NCBI GenBank assembly: GCA_001303225.1
Contig: LJNI01000125.1
Location: forward strand, 1 to 6,932
Direction: 5' to 3'
DNA length: 6,932 nucleotides
DNA from: a candidate division TA06 bacterium DG_78
GTDB taxonomy: Bacteria; Hydrothermota; Tepidihabitantia; SM23-42
Made by a program: the position numbers and the translations under genes. Shown here in pieces: positions 1-5,883 of this stretch. The notes beneath the pieces were generated by a model. The model was given only the letters and a program-made list of their open reading frames with translations. It was not told the origin of the DNA and ran no database searches. Every line of letters starts with the position of its first letter. Positions within the stretch are counted from its first letter, which is position 1.

Positions 1-1354
1 ATTCAATCTCAACATCGTGGCGACAAATAGTTGGAGCAGTGAGCGACATAATCAGAGGAGCTATTGAATTCTCCTCGGCAATCCCTGTAGCATCAATAAT
101 TTTTTCAAGTGTATCATTACTCCGATCATTATCATCACTGAGTCTCGTATATACGGTGACTGTATAGACACCACTCGTAAAGGTAAAGTCTTGATTGAAC
201 GTAATCTGCAGGCTCTCATTCGGTGCTATGCTACTTATTGAATAATTCTTGTAGTAACCGCCTGGTTCAATTCTGCAGCTCACGAGAAAACCTTCGTCAT
301 AGGTTCCGGCATTGGCGATCGTCGCTTGAGGTTTGAACATAGTGTCGGTTGGAACCGAATCAGGTATGTCGATCGACGCTGGAAAGGCATCAGTCCAGTA
401 AACCTCTACTTCTTTTGTAATCGTATCATTGGCAGGATTGCCATCACCAGCAAGCTCAGTATACACAGTGACCGTATAATCACCTACGGAAAATGTAAAT
501 TCATCAGGAAAGGCGACTTGTATACTCTCATCTGGTGCAAGGTCGGTAACTGTTGTCGTCGATGTATAGACTCCAGGATCAATGTCACACGTCACATCAA
601 AGGTATTGGTATCTAAACCAACGTTTTTTACAGTCGCCATGGGATTGAACGTTGTGTCTGGTGGTAGAATCGATGGGATGTCGATTGATACTGCTTCTGC
701 ATCATTATCTAAAAGATGCTGAACAATCGCCAGGATTTGCCAATTGTAATCAAGATCCTGATTTTGCAACTCTCCCCACATACCAGGTCCTATCCAATCG
801 CCTTTTCCATCAACTGCTGGACCTGCGTCAACAGCGAGCGGATATTCTCCAGCGAGGTGGGTCGCCTCTACTGAACACCAGAGATCGCCTGTACCGGGAA
901 CTGTTACTGGGCTCGAGAGAGCTATCCACTTCCATCCTGGAACATCAGAGGTATATGGCTCTGATGTGATCAATGGTCCTGGTGATGACGCAGTGCCATT
1001 GTCATAGACCTTCACCACGTTATCGAGAACACTTTGATAGTGCCGAAAGACAATCGCGATGATGTTCCACCCAACATAAGGACCCAACTCAGTAGGAGTC
1101 AATCGAATAGCACCCTCGAACGTACCACCTGAGACAAGACCAATCGCACTATAGGTTGCGTGACTGCAATAGTATATTGAATCTACAAGATGCCGATCAA
1201 TCGCTCTCATTGAATAAACCTCTTCAATCATCCTTTGAGAAAAATCTTTTTGAGATAGAGTGAACTCTGGAGTTCGACATAACCCGATATTCTTAGCACC
1301 TATGAGTTGTGGTGTGGTAACCAGTATGAGTAAGATAACCAAAATTTCCCTCAT
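1..1354 (-). CDS. Secreted surface protein, N-terminal 451 codons (jelly-roll-like domain, two CARDB-like repeats, start of C-terminal sorting region); truncated by window edge
   Basis: The frame is open from ATG at 1354 to the left edge; I translated it codon by codon and found no stop, so the C-terminus lies outside. A strong AGGAGGA (1358-1364) precedes the ATG. Residues 1-20 form a signal peptide (MREILVILLILV, cleavage probably after LIGA), so the protein is exported to the periplasm or surface. Residues about 25-215 look like a beta-sandwich domain common in T9SS cargo, with GWNIIAIVFRHY, DLWCSVEATH and VDAGPAVDGKGDW; I cannot name its ligand. Residues about 221-320 and 325-422 are two CARDB-like adhesion repeats, each starting SIDIP and ending TVTVYT plus an acidic Asn-Asp turn. 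The remaining residues (TGIAEENS, then TICRHDVEIE) match the start of the neighbouring protein's sorting tail. It has its own promoter 140 bp downstream of the paralogous gene at 1495-3204. Function beyond a surface or adhesion role is unknown. Confidence 0.88.
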   Translation of the reverse strand, partial: MREILVILLILVTTPQLIGAKNIGLCRTPEFTLSQKDFSQRMIEEVYSMRAIDRHLVDSIYYCSHATYSAIGLVSGGTFEGAIRLTPTELGPYVGWNIIAIVFRHYQSVLDNVVKVYDNGTASSPGPLITSEPYTSDVPGWKWIALSSPVTVPGTGDLWCSVEATHLAGEYPLAVDAGPAVDGKGDWIGPGMWGELQNQDLDYNWQILAIVQHLLDNDAEAVSIDIPSILPPDTTFNPMATVKNVGLDTNTFDVTCDIDPGVYTSTTTVTDLAPDESIQVAFPDEFTFSVGDYTVTVYTELAGDGNPANDTITKEVEVYWTDAFPASIDIPDSVPTDTMFKPQATIANAGTYDEGFLVSCRIEPGGYYKNYSISSIAPNESLQITFNQDFTFTSGVYTVTVYTRLSDDNDRSNDTLEKIIDATGIAEENSIAPLIMSLTAPTICRHDVEIE

Positions 1355-1403
1355 GATTCCTCCTCTTATTGTAGAGTATAAGGAACAAACTGCACAATGT
1401 CAA
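1355..1403 (-). promoter_or_regulatory. Sigma70-type promoter and ribosome site of the gene at 1-1354
   Basis: On the minus strand a perfect TTGACA (-35, 1398-1403) is followed by exactly 17 nt and TATACT (-10, 1375-1380, five of six consensus bases). Transcription should begin near 1368, giving a leader of roughly 14 nt that contains GAGGAGGA (1358-1365), a few bases before the ATG at 1354. The -35 sits in the loop and the spacer overlaps the right arm of the palindrome at 1380-1426, so a protein or cruciform at the palindrome would compete with RNA polymerase. The boxes are seen directly; promoter activity is inferred. Confidence 0.68.
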
Positions 1404-1426
1404 TAGATAAGTGCAGCCTGTTCCTT
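1380..1426. repeat. 47-nt palindrome overlapping the promoter; REP-like element or operator
   Basis: AAGGAACA (1380-1387) pairs with TGTTCCTT (1419-1426). After a 2x2 internal loop, CTGCAC (1390-1395) pairs with GTGCAG (1411-1416), leaving a 15-nt loop. On the plus strand the right arm runs into a T-rich tract (from 1424), so it could terminate plus-strand transcripts. On the minus strand the hairpin is followed by TATACTC rather than a U-run, so it is a poor terminator for the gene at 1495-3204. The overlap with the promoter of the next gene suggests an operator or a REP-type repeat. Confidence 0.6.
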
Positions 1427-1442
1427 TTTGGTTTGTATTTTA

Positions 1443-1481
1443 TTATCTCATGATCAGAATCTTCTCTAGTATCTCGTAACC
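1443..1481 (-). pseudogene. Possible relic of a T9SS sorting-domain C-terminus
   Basis: Just beyond the stop of the gene at 1495-3204, in another frame, the minus strand reads GYEILEKILIMR followed by TAA (1443-1445). This matches the last residues of the sorting domain encoded at 5940-6932 (GEYEATKKIVITK, stop) in order and spacing: YE, then K-I-x-I and a final basic residue directly before the stop. The frame stays open upstream only to a TGA at 1506-1508, with no start or ribosome site, so it is not a gene. It may be the leftover end of an older gene whose body was replaced by recombination. With about 12 codons, chance similarity cannot be excluded. Confidence 0.4.
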
Positions 1482-1494
1482 GTGTGTGAAGAGA

Positions 1495-3204
1495 TTATTC
1501 AACAATCAAGAACTTGCGTATGATGCGCTCACCTGATTCTGTCTTCAGATTGTAGAAGTAAACACCTGCTGGTAAATCAAGAGAAACACTCAGCCTATGT
1601 AGACCCGCAGAAAATCTTTTTGACAATAATCTTTTCAAGAACCTACCAGCCACATTATACACGAAAAGTTCAACATCGGTTGCTGTGGCGAGTGTAAATT
1701 CAATATCCGCTCTCTTTCTACAAATTGTTGCTGTATTAAATGTCGTAGTTCCCGGTATGCTCGTACTATTATCTGCAATGCCTGGTGTGTATGTATCTAT
1801 CACCTTAATCAATGTGTCATTGTATAGTCGGTTATCATCTGCGAGTCTCGTATAAACAGTTACTGTATATGAACCACTTGCAAACAGAAAAGCATCAGGG
1901 AAAGTTACCTGGATATCTTCATCAGGGGCGAGAATGCTTACTGACGTTGAAGTGTATGCATCAGGTTCGATTTCACACGTGACATTGAAAATTTCAGTAT
2001 TCACACCAAAATTAGTAATCGTTGCATGGGGATTAATAGTGCTGCCTTCTGGTATAAGTGTGTCAATATCTATTGAGACTGGTCCTACATCATGTGTTGC
2101 CTTATTTTCCCACCAGGTTATATTAGTTCCACCTGCAGCCACGACATCCATGTCTCCATCAGAATCTATGTCATCGGCATAGAGAGAACGCACCTGACCA
2201 AAGTTATCATCGATAGTACGTTTCGTAAAACCAGGAAAAGTACCTCCGTCATTTTCCCACCAGGTAATGTCATTTGCTGTCTCGGCACATCCCAAGATAT
2301 CTACGTCGTTATCATTATCAATATCAGCAGCAAAAACAGAACGTGCACCACCAAAGTTACTATCAACAGTATGTTTGGTAAAATTGGCAGGACTACCACC
2401 GATATTTTCATAACAGGCAATTTGATTAACTCCAGAACCAGCTCCCAAAACATCCATATCGCCATCATTATCTATATCAGCAGCATAAACACAATAGGCA
2501 TTGGAGAGAAGAGAGTCGATAGTGTGTTCGGAAAAATTTTCATCACCGTCATTTTCCCACCAAGCAATTTTACTGGCGGTGTAAGCCGCTCCCACGATGT
2601 CTATATCACTGTCATCATCGAGGTCAACAGCATAGAGAGAATGGGTGCCACTAAAGCCAGAAGCGATCGTATTTTGTGTAAAATTCTGATTTCCATCGTT
2701 TTCCCACCAGTAAACATTACCTGAGATAGTACCTCCTAATACATCCACATCATCGTCACCATCTAGATCAGTGGCATAGCCACTCCATGCACCTACAAGG
2801 TGAGCTATATCCTTTTCCCTAAAGCTCATGGGTCCGACTTGTTCCCACCAGCTTATACTAGCACCAAACCATGCGACACCGAAGATATCCATATCATTGT
2901 CATTATCCATGTTGATGATTTGGACATACATGGGACCATTAACAGTATCAGAGGTGACAAAGGCAGTAAAATTAGGAGGATTACCACCATTATTTCTCCA
3001 ACAGGTTATTTTATCTCCACTTCGAGCAGCTCCCACAATATCGATATCATTGTCATTATCCACATCACCAGCGTGGACAGAATAGGCTTCGTTAAAGCTT
3101 GAAGCGATATTGTGTTCGATCCAGCTGATTTGGCCAAGCAGTGTAACAGGTGCAATTAACACCATCACTGCAATGTATTTGGTACTTTTGCTAAATACCT
3201 TCAT
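1495..3204 (-). CDS. Secreted FG-GAP/VCBS seven-repeat beta-propeller protein with CARDB-like domain and T9SS-type C-terminal tail
   Basis: This 569-residue protein starts at ATG 3204, not at the in-frame ATG at 3234: AAGGAGG (3213-3219) lies 8 nt upstream of the former, and only that start puts the signal peptide (MKVFSKSTKY, then a hydrophobic stretch ending LLGQ) at the N-terminus. Residues about 27-367 contain seven repeats of 47-52 residues. Each has a calcium-loop motif of the D-x-D-x-D-x-D-x-D type (from about residues 47, 98, 146, 194, 243, 294 and 345) and most end in a WWEN-like strand, as expected for a seven-bladed integrin-alpha-like propeller. Residues 372-468 are a CARDB-like repeat closely resembling the two in the gene at 1-1354. 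Residues about 475-569 form a sorting tail (VELFVYNVAGR, then PAGVYFYNL and a basic end) that lacks the usual PNP box. T9SS export and surface anchoring are inferred; the ligand is unknown. Confidence 0.92.
   Translation of the reverse strand: MKVFSKSTKYIAVMVLIAPVTLLGQISWIEHNIASSFNEAYSVHAGDVDNDNDIDIVGAARSGDKITCWRNNGGNPPNFTAFVTSDTVNGPMYVQIINMDNDNDMDIFGVAWFGASISWWEQVGPMSFREKDIAHLVGAWSGYATDLDGDDDVDVLGGTISGNVYWWENDGNQNFTQNTIASGFSGTHSLYAVDLDDDSDIDIVGAAYTASKIAWWENDGDENFSEHTIDSLLSNAYCVYAADIDNDGDMDVLGAGSGVNQIACYENIGGSPANFTKHTVDSNFGGARSVFAADIDNDNDVDILGCAETANDITWWENDGGTFPGFTKRTIDDNFGQVRSLYADDIDSDGDMDVVAAGGTNITWWENKATHDVGPVSIDIDTLIPEGSTINPHATITNFGVNTEIFNVTCEIEPDAYTSTSVSILAPDEDIQVTFPDAFLFASGSYTVTVYTRLADDNRLYNDTLIKVIDTYTPGIADNSTSIPGTTTFNTATICRKRADIEFTLATATDVELFVYNVAGRFLKRLLSKRFSAGLHRLSVSLDLPAGVYFYNLKTESGERIIRKFLIVE
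1795..2088 (-). repeat. CARDB-like module shared with the neighbouring gene (other copies at about 395-694 and 89-382)
   Basis: Three copies of one roughly 98-codon module occur in the two adjacent minus-strand genes: one here and two in the gene at 1-1354. Shared landmarks are SID(I) near the start, a middle (V/L)(T/S)C-x-I-(D/E)P, LAPDE or IAPNE, and TVTVYT followed by an acidic N-DT turn. The copy here and the copy at 89-382 also share the following linker (IID or VID, then GIA). CARDB domains are known as bacterial surface adhesion-type beta-sandwiches; the assignment is by pattern only. Confidence 0.7.
2104..3126 (-). repeat. Seven tandem propeller-blade repeats (about 145-155 bp units)
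   Basis: The DNA behind the FG-GAP blades is visibly repetitive. On the plus strand the string TTCCCACCA recurs near 2107, 2253, 2554, 2701 and 2843 (WWEN codons), with degenerate copies near 2405 and 2996. Blocks rich in TCATTATC or CATC encode the acidic calcium loops. Blades 5 to 7 are the most alike, which suggests recent duplication or homogenisation within the gene. Confidence 0.75.
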
Positions 3205-3212
3205 ATTCTTAG

Positions 3213-3219
3213 CCTCCTT
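3213..3219 (-). promoter_or_regulatory. Shine-Dalgarno sequence deciding the start at 3204
   Basis: AAGGAGG on the minus strand is spaced 8 nt from ATG 3202-3204. No such sequence precedes the longer in-frame ATG at 3234, whose extra ten residues (MSQNRKEAKN) are hydrophilic and would bury the signal peptide. Confidence 0.85.
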
Positions 3220-3232
3220 TCTATTTTGACTC

Positions 3233-3315
3233 ATTGGATTGTAGTAGAAGATAAATCCGGATACGACAGGAAAGGTGGTTTTAAACCTTGTGTTATTTTC
3301 CTACTACAATCCAAT
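3233..3315. repeat. 83-nt imperfect inverted repeat upstream of the propeller gene
   Basis: ATTGGATTGTAGTAG (3233-3247) is repeated exactly in inverse orientation at 3301-3315. With a one-base bulge the pairing continues for about seven more pairs (AAGATAA against TTATTTT, one G-T), and the apex contains GGTTTTAAACC (3277-3287). The structure ends 28 nt before the propeller gene's start codon, just upstream of its ribosome site, so it would form in that gene's mRNA leader. No obvious target-site duplication flanks it. It may be a leader hairpin, a protein-binding site or a small MITE-like insertion. Confidence 0.7.
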
Positions 3316-3365
3316 AAGAATTTCAGTATTCTCATGTTCTACACTTAACAGTACTGTCCCTTGAG

Positions 3366-3400
3366 ATTATGTTTGAGGAAACTTCCCTCAAAATCATAAT
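3366..3400. repeat. Imperfect hairpin in the divergent intergenic region
   Basis: ATTATG (3366-3371) pairs with CATAAT (3395-3400) and TTTGAGG (3372-3378) with CCTCAAA (3386-3392), with a two-base bulge on the right and a short loop. It directly abuts a 14-bp AT palindrome (3396-3409). No U-run follows on either strand that would make it a clear intrinsic terminator. A regulatory role is possible but unproven. Confidence 0.45.
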
Positions 3401-3437
3401 TATAATTATACTATTCACCTCCTTGTATTTTATTATA
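3399..3437 (-). promoter_or_regulatory. TATAAT boxes and orphan perfect Shine-Dalgarno; possible promoter/leader of the propeller gene
   Basis: On the minus strand TATAAT occurs at 3432-3437, 3405-3410 and 3399-3404. Between them lies AAGGAGGTGA (3415-3424), fully complementary to the usual 16S rRNA 3' end. None of the -10 boxes has a recognisable TTGACA at a normal distance. The nearest ATG (3395-3397) is about 20 nt from AGGAGG and opens only a 21-codon frame. It may mark the start of the propeller gene's long leader, or be left from a lost gene. Confidence 0.3.
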
Positions 3438-3518
3438 AGAAATTTCCTATTGTATTTTTAATCACAACACATTAATAAGTCTCAATTTATAGAGATTTTT
3501 AACGCACAATCTTGAACA

Positions 3519-3547
3519 TTGACATTTTTATAAATATTGTATAAAAT
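3519..3547 (+). promoter_or_regulatory. Sigma70-type promoter of the regulator gene, apparently leaderless
   Basis: TTGACA (3519-3524) is followed by 17 nt and TAAAAT (3542-3547, five of six consensus bases); the overlapping TATAAA (3540-3545) with a 15-nt spacer is the alternative. Either way the predicted transcription start is at about 3552-3554, on or just before the A of ATG 3554. No Shine-Dalgarno sequence exists in the bases before that ATG, consistent with a leaderless mRNA. The -35 and spacer length match the promoter of the gene at 1-1354. Confidence 0.62.
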
Positions 3548-3553
3548 GTTTCC

Positions 3554-5866
3554 ATGTCATTGCACAAATCAAGAGGGACTTCCTTTAAGGAAAAAGTAAA
3601 AGCAGTCGAAAGATATCTTCAAACGGGTACGTCATTAAGGATAGTGGCGCGCGAAATTGGTGTTCCCTACAAGACCCTCTGGTTTTGGGTAAAACTGTAT
3701 AAAGAACAAGGTATAGAAAGCCTAAGACTCCAAAGATTTTACAGGAAAAGACTACCTATCCATATTGAAAAAAGGGTTATGCTCTTGAAAGAAAATAATC
3801 CAGCTCTAACCATAAGGCAAGCTCAGCAACAACTGAGAAAAGCGAGTATTAAGGTATCAAAAAAGGGCATTTGGGGAATATGGAGACGGTATGGATTTAT
3901 TGGAATAAGTAAGGTGAGACAACAAAATCCAATGTCAGTTTTTGTCGACTTAACACCTCAGTTAGACTCTGAGATAAAAAGAGCAGAAGTTTTTGTTAGT
4001 AAAAACGATGTACAAAGCGCAGCTAGTATACTGAATAATCTGCCTTGTCTACCCAGGTGCGACATATTGAAAAAGATACCTGAAGAACTATTATCAATAC
4101 GCAGGAAACTAGAGCTTCTGTACCTTCAACTTGATGAAATTCCTTATCCATTGCTATTAAAGAGAATAAAGAAGGTAGGCAAGTCTCTCGAAAAAAAAGG
4201 GTATATTTATTCTTCAATTTATGCCGATATTTTAGAACTTGATGCATTAGGCTGGATAGGAAAACCAAAAGCGAGGATCAAAGTTTTTGAACGCCTTGCA
4301 AAGAAAATGCACGGAATCAAAGATAGTTTGCTTTTATTCTTTTTTTATTTTGATCAAGCATCAACGTATGCCTCCCTTCTTCAAATGAGTGAGGCACTGA
4401 AATACATCAAGAAGTGTCGTAGACTTATTCATCTTCTTCCCCATCCCAATTATAAGGAACTGTTCGGCAATCTCTTAACCCATGTCGGTAGATACAAGGA
4501 GGCCTGTTTTTTTTACAAAAGAGCACTCAAAGGTAGTAGGAGTAGCGAAGTAGTCGAGCGAGTGGCTTTAAAACTCGCCACATGTGTTTATAGTTATTCG
4601 GGAGAGTATGCAGAGTGTAAGAAAATGCTCACCAAAGCACAGGCAGTAAGAAATAAAACAGGACTCGGTGCTACCTATAGTATCACTAAGGCATCTCTAG
4701 CTTTTGGCCAAGGCAATCTTACTGACGCCTCCCAATATTTCGTTCAATCTCTAGAAAAAGCATCGAAAGGTGAATTACATAATCGAATATACGCTACAGC
4801 TATTGGTTTGGCATCTGTGGCTATGGCATTAAATAACAAGAAACAAGCCCATCTCTATCTAAAAAAATATCTTCCCTTGATGAACAAACACCGATTAGTT
4901 AGAGAAGCACTGATACTAAGATGCCTCAGTTGTTTAACAAAAAAAATCCCTAAGGAACTATTGCATATGCCTCCGATTCGTCTCCTCAATCTTCTCATAG
5001 TAGCGAAAAAAACCATGAGAACCGGAGAGTACCGAAATGCTTTTAATTTTGCACAAATGCATAAACTTCTGGGTATTCTACACCGTTGGATCGTATTTTT
5101 TCCTGAACCAATTTTGTTGCTGCTCGAAAAAGGAAAACAAACTGGACTTCCACGAGTAATTTTGAAATTTCCTATTTTCAATCAAAACATACCTGTTTAT
5201 CACATAAAATTTTTAGGTAAACTTACAGTTTCAAAGAATCAACAACATTTGAAGATAAAACTTACTCCTAAAGAAAAATCATTTCTAATCCACTTAACTC
5301 TAAGAGCCAATACTATGGGAAAATTTATTCTACTGGATGATCTGAGTAACAATTTTTGGCCCGGGAAAAGAAATACATTAAGTCTTACTATGCTCATTCT
5401 CGCTCAGCTCAAGAAAAAACTGAGAATGCCGAGGCATCTTCTCAGTATTTCTTCAAAATATGGAGGGCCAAAACTATGTAACCTTGGCATATACTTCATT
5501 AATGATTTTGATGAGTATAAAACATTGCTTACGCAAGCAAAATTTCTTGAACGAGCTGATGAATGGCAAATTGCTAGGAGGGAATATTTAAGGGCATTTG
5601 CTCTCCTCCGTGGTGAACCGTTCAAAAAAATGTACGATAACTGGTCTGAGAATATGAGAACGGTGGTTCTCAATAGATTAGAAACCGAAACTATACGTTT
5701 TGCAAAAACTCACCTGTCCCACAAAATTCAAGAATCACTGAAAGATCTACATGATATTAGAACCGTAATTGAAAATGTTTTAAAAATTATACCTTACTCG
5801 GAAAAAATAAAAGAAATTCAAAAAAATATTCATTCAATCTCTTTCAAACACACACAGAAAAGATGA
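3554..5866 (+). CDS. Chimeric transcriptional regulator: transposase-type double HTH, TPR-like middle, C-terminal SARP-type winged helix and BTAD
   Basis: This 770-residue protein starts at the only possible ATG; an in-frame TAA lies at 3542-3544. Residues 10-55 form a helix-turn-helix (SLRIVAREIGVPYKTLWFWV) and residues 68-115 a second, winged-type HTH (LTIRQAQQQL, then VSKKGIWGIWRRYGF). This pair resembles the DNA-binding head of IS630/Tc1-type transposases, but no DDE catalytic domain follows. Residues about 140-510 are helical with TPR-like units near 299-327 (GRYKEACFFYKRAL), 331-365, 370-404 and 409-443. Residues 553-648 fit an OmpR/SARP winged helix (LTPKEKSFLIHL, LSNNFWPG, LTMLILAQLKKKL). 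Residues 651-718 fit BTAD (DFDEYKTLL, then LRAFALLRGEPF). It is probably a cytoplasmic activator binding DNA through one or both ends. The gene is monocistronic, rich in A and T runs, and surrounded by opposite-strand surface genes. Targets and ligand are unknown. Confidence 0.9.
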   Translation: MSLHKSRGTSFKEKVKAVERYLQTGTSLRIVAREIGVPYKTLWFWVKLYKEQGIESLRLQRFYRKRLPIHIEKRVMLLKENNPALTIRQAQQQLRKASIKVSKKGIWGIWRRYGFIGISKVRQQNPMSVFVDLTPQLDSEIKRAEVFVSKNDVQSAASILNNLPCLPRCDILKKIPEELLSIRRKLELLYLQLDEIPYPLLLKRIKKVGKSLEKKGYIYSSIYADILELDALGWIGKPKARIKVFERLAKKMHGIKDSLLLFFFYFDQASTYASLLQMSEALKYIKKCRRLIHLLPHPNYKELFGNLLTHVGRYKEACFFYKRALKGSRSSEVVERVALKLATCVYSYSGEYAECKKMLTKAQAVRNKTGLGATYSITKASLAFGQGNLTDASQYFVQSLEKASKGELHNRIYATAIGLASVAMALNNKKQAHLYLKKYLPLMNKHRLVREALILRCLSCLTKKIPKELLHMPPIRLLNLLIVAKKTMRTGEYRNAFNFAQMHKLLGILHRWIVFFPEPILLLLEKGKQTGLPRVILKFPIFNQNIPVYHIKFLGKLTVSKNQQHLKIKLTPKEKSFLIHLTLRANTMGKFILLDDLSNNFWPGKRNTLSLTMLILAQLKKKLRMPRHLLSISSKYGGPKLCNLGIYFINDFDEYKTLLTQAKFLERADEWQIARREYLRAFALLRGEPFKKMYDNWSENMRTVVLNRLETETIRFAKTHLSHKIQESLKDLHDIRTVIENVLKIIPYSEKIKEIQKNIHSISFKHTQKR

Positions 5867-5883
5867 ATGAAAAAGTCTGTGAT

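Larger units (their letters stand above)
3205..3553. other. Divergent AT-rich intergenic region
   Basis: This 349-bp gap separates the leftward propeller gene from the rightward regulator. It holds, from left to right, the propeller gene's ribosome site, an 83-nt inverted repeat, a CAGTACTG palindrome with a GGGACAG-like motif (3348-3362), a second hairpin (3366-3400), an AT palindrome with tandem TATAAT boxes, an orphan Shine-Dalgarno sequence, and the regulator's promoter. I see no convincing gene in it. Confidence 0.7.

Noticed and set aside
326..969. Plus-strand reading frames at 326-616 and 652-969
   Set aside because: They lie opposite the continuous minus-strand gene with clear domains and signal peptide, and their translations are low-complexity or Cys/Arg-rich without any known motif.
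1380..1426. Intrinsic terminator for the propeller gene
   Set aside because: On the minus strand the stem is followed by TATACTC rather than a U-run, and those bases form the -10 box of the next gene. It could terminate only plus-strand transcripts, and no plus-strand gene lies to its left.
1934..3102. Plus-strand reading frames opposite the propeller repeats, up to 210 codons
   Set aside because: They are mirror images of the repeated Asp-rich blades (periodic Ile/Val/His strings) and have no ribosome sites; repetition of the real gene keeps the opposite frames open.
3205..3234. Ten-codon N-terminal extension of the propeller protein from ATG 3234
   Set aside because: There is no ribosome site before 3234, whereas AAGGAGG stands 8 nt before ATG 3204. 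The extension is hydrophilic and would precede a normal signal peptide, and it overlaps the inverted repeat.
3348..3437. CRISPR-like or tRNA-like structure in the divergent intergenic region
   Set aside because: The palindromes differ from one another, have no regular spacing or spacers, and no cloverleaf with a CCA-type end or T-loop signature could be formed.
3554..3900. The rightward gene as an insertion-sequence transposase
   Set aside because: Only the DNA-binding head resembles a transposase. No DDE or other catalytic domain follows, there are no terminal inverted repeats around the gene, and the rest of the protein is TPR-like and SARP/BTAD-like.
4023..5673. Minus-strand reading frames within the regulator gene (4023-4268, 4855-5181, 5404-5673)
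   Set aside because: They are fully inside the long plus-strand gene, with no ribosome site and no recognisable domain.
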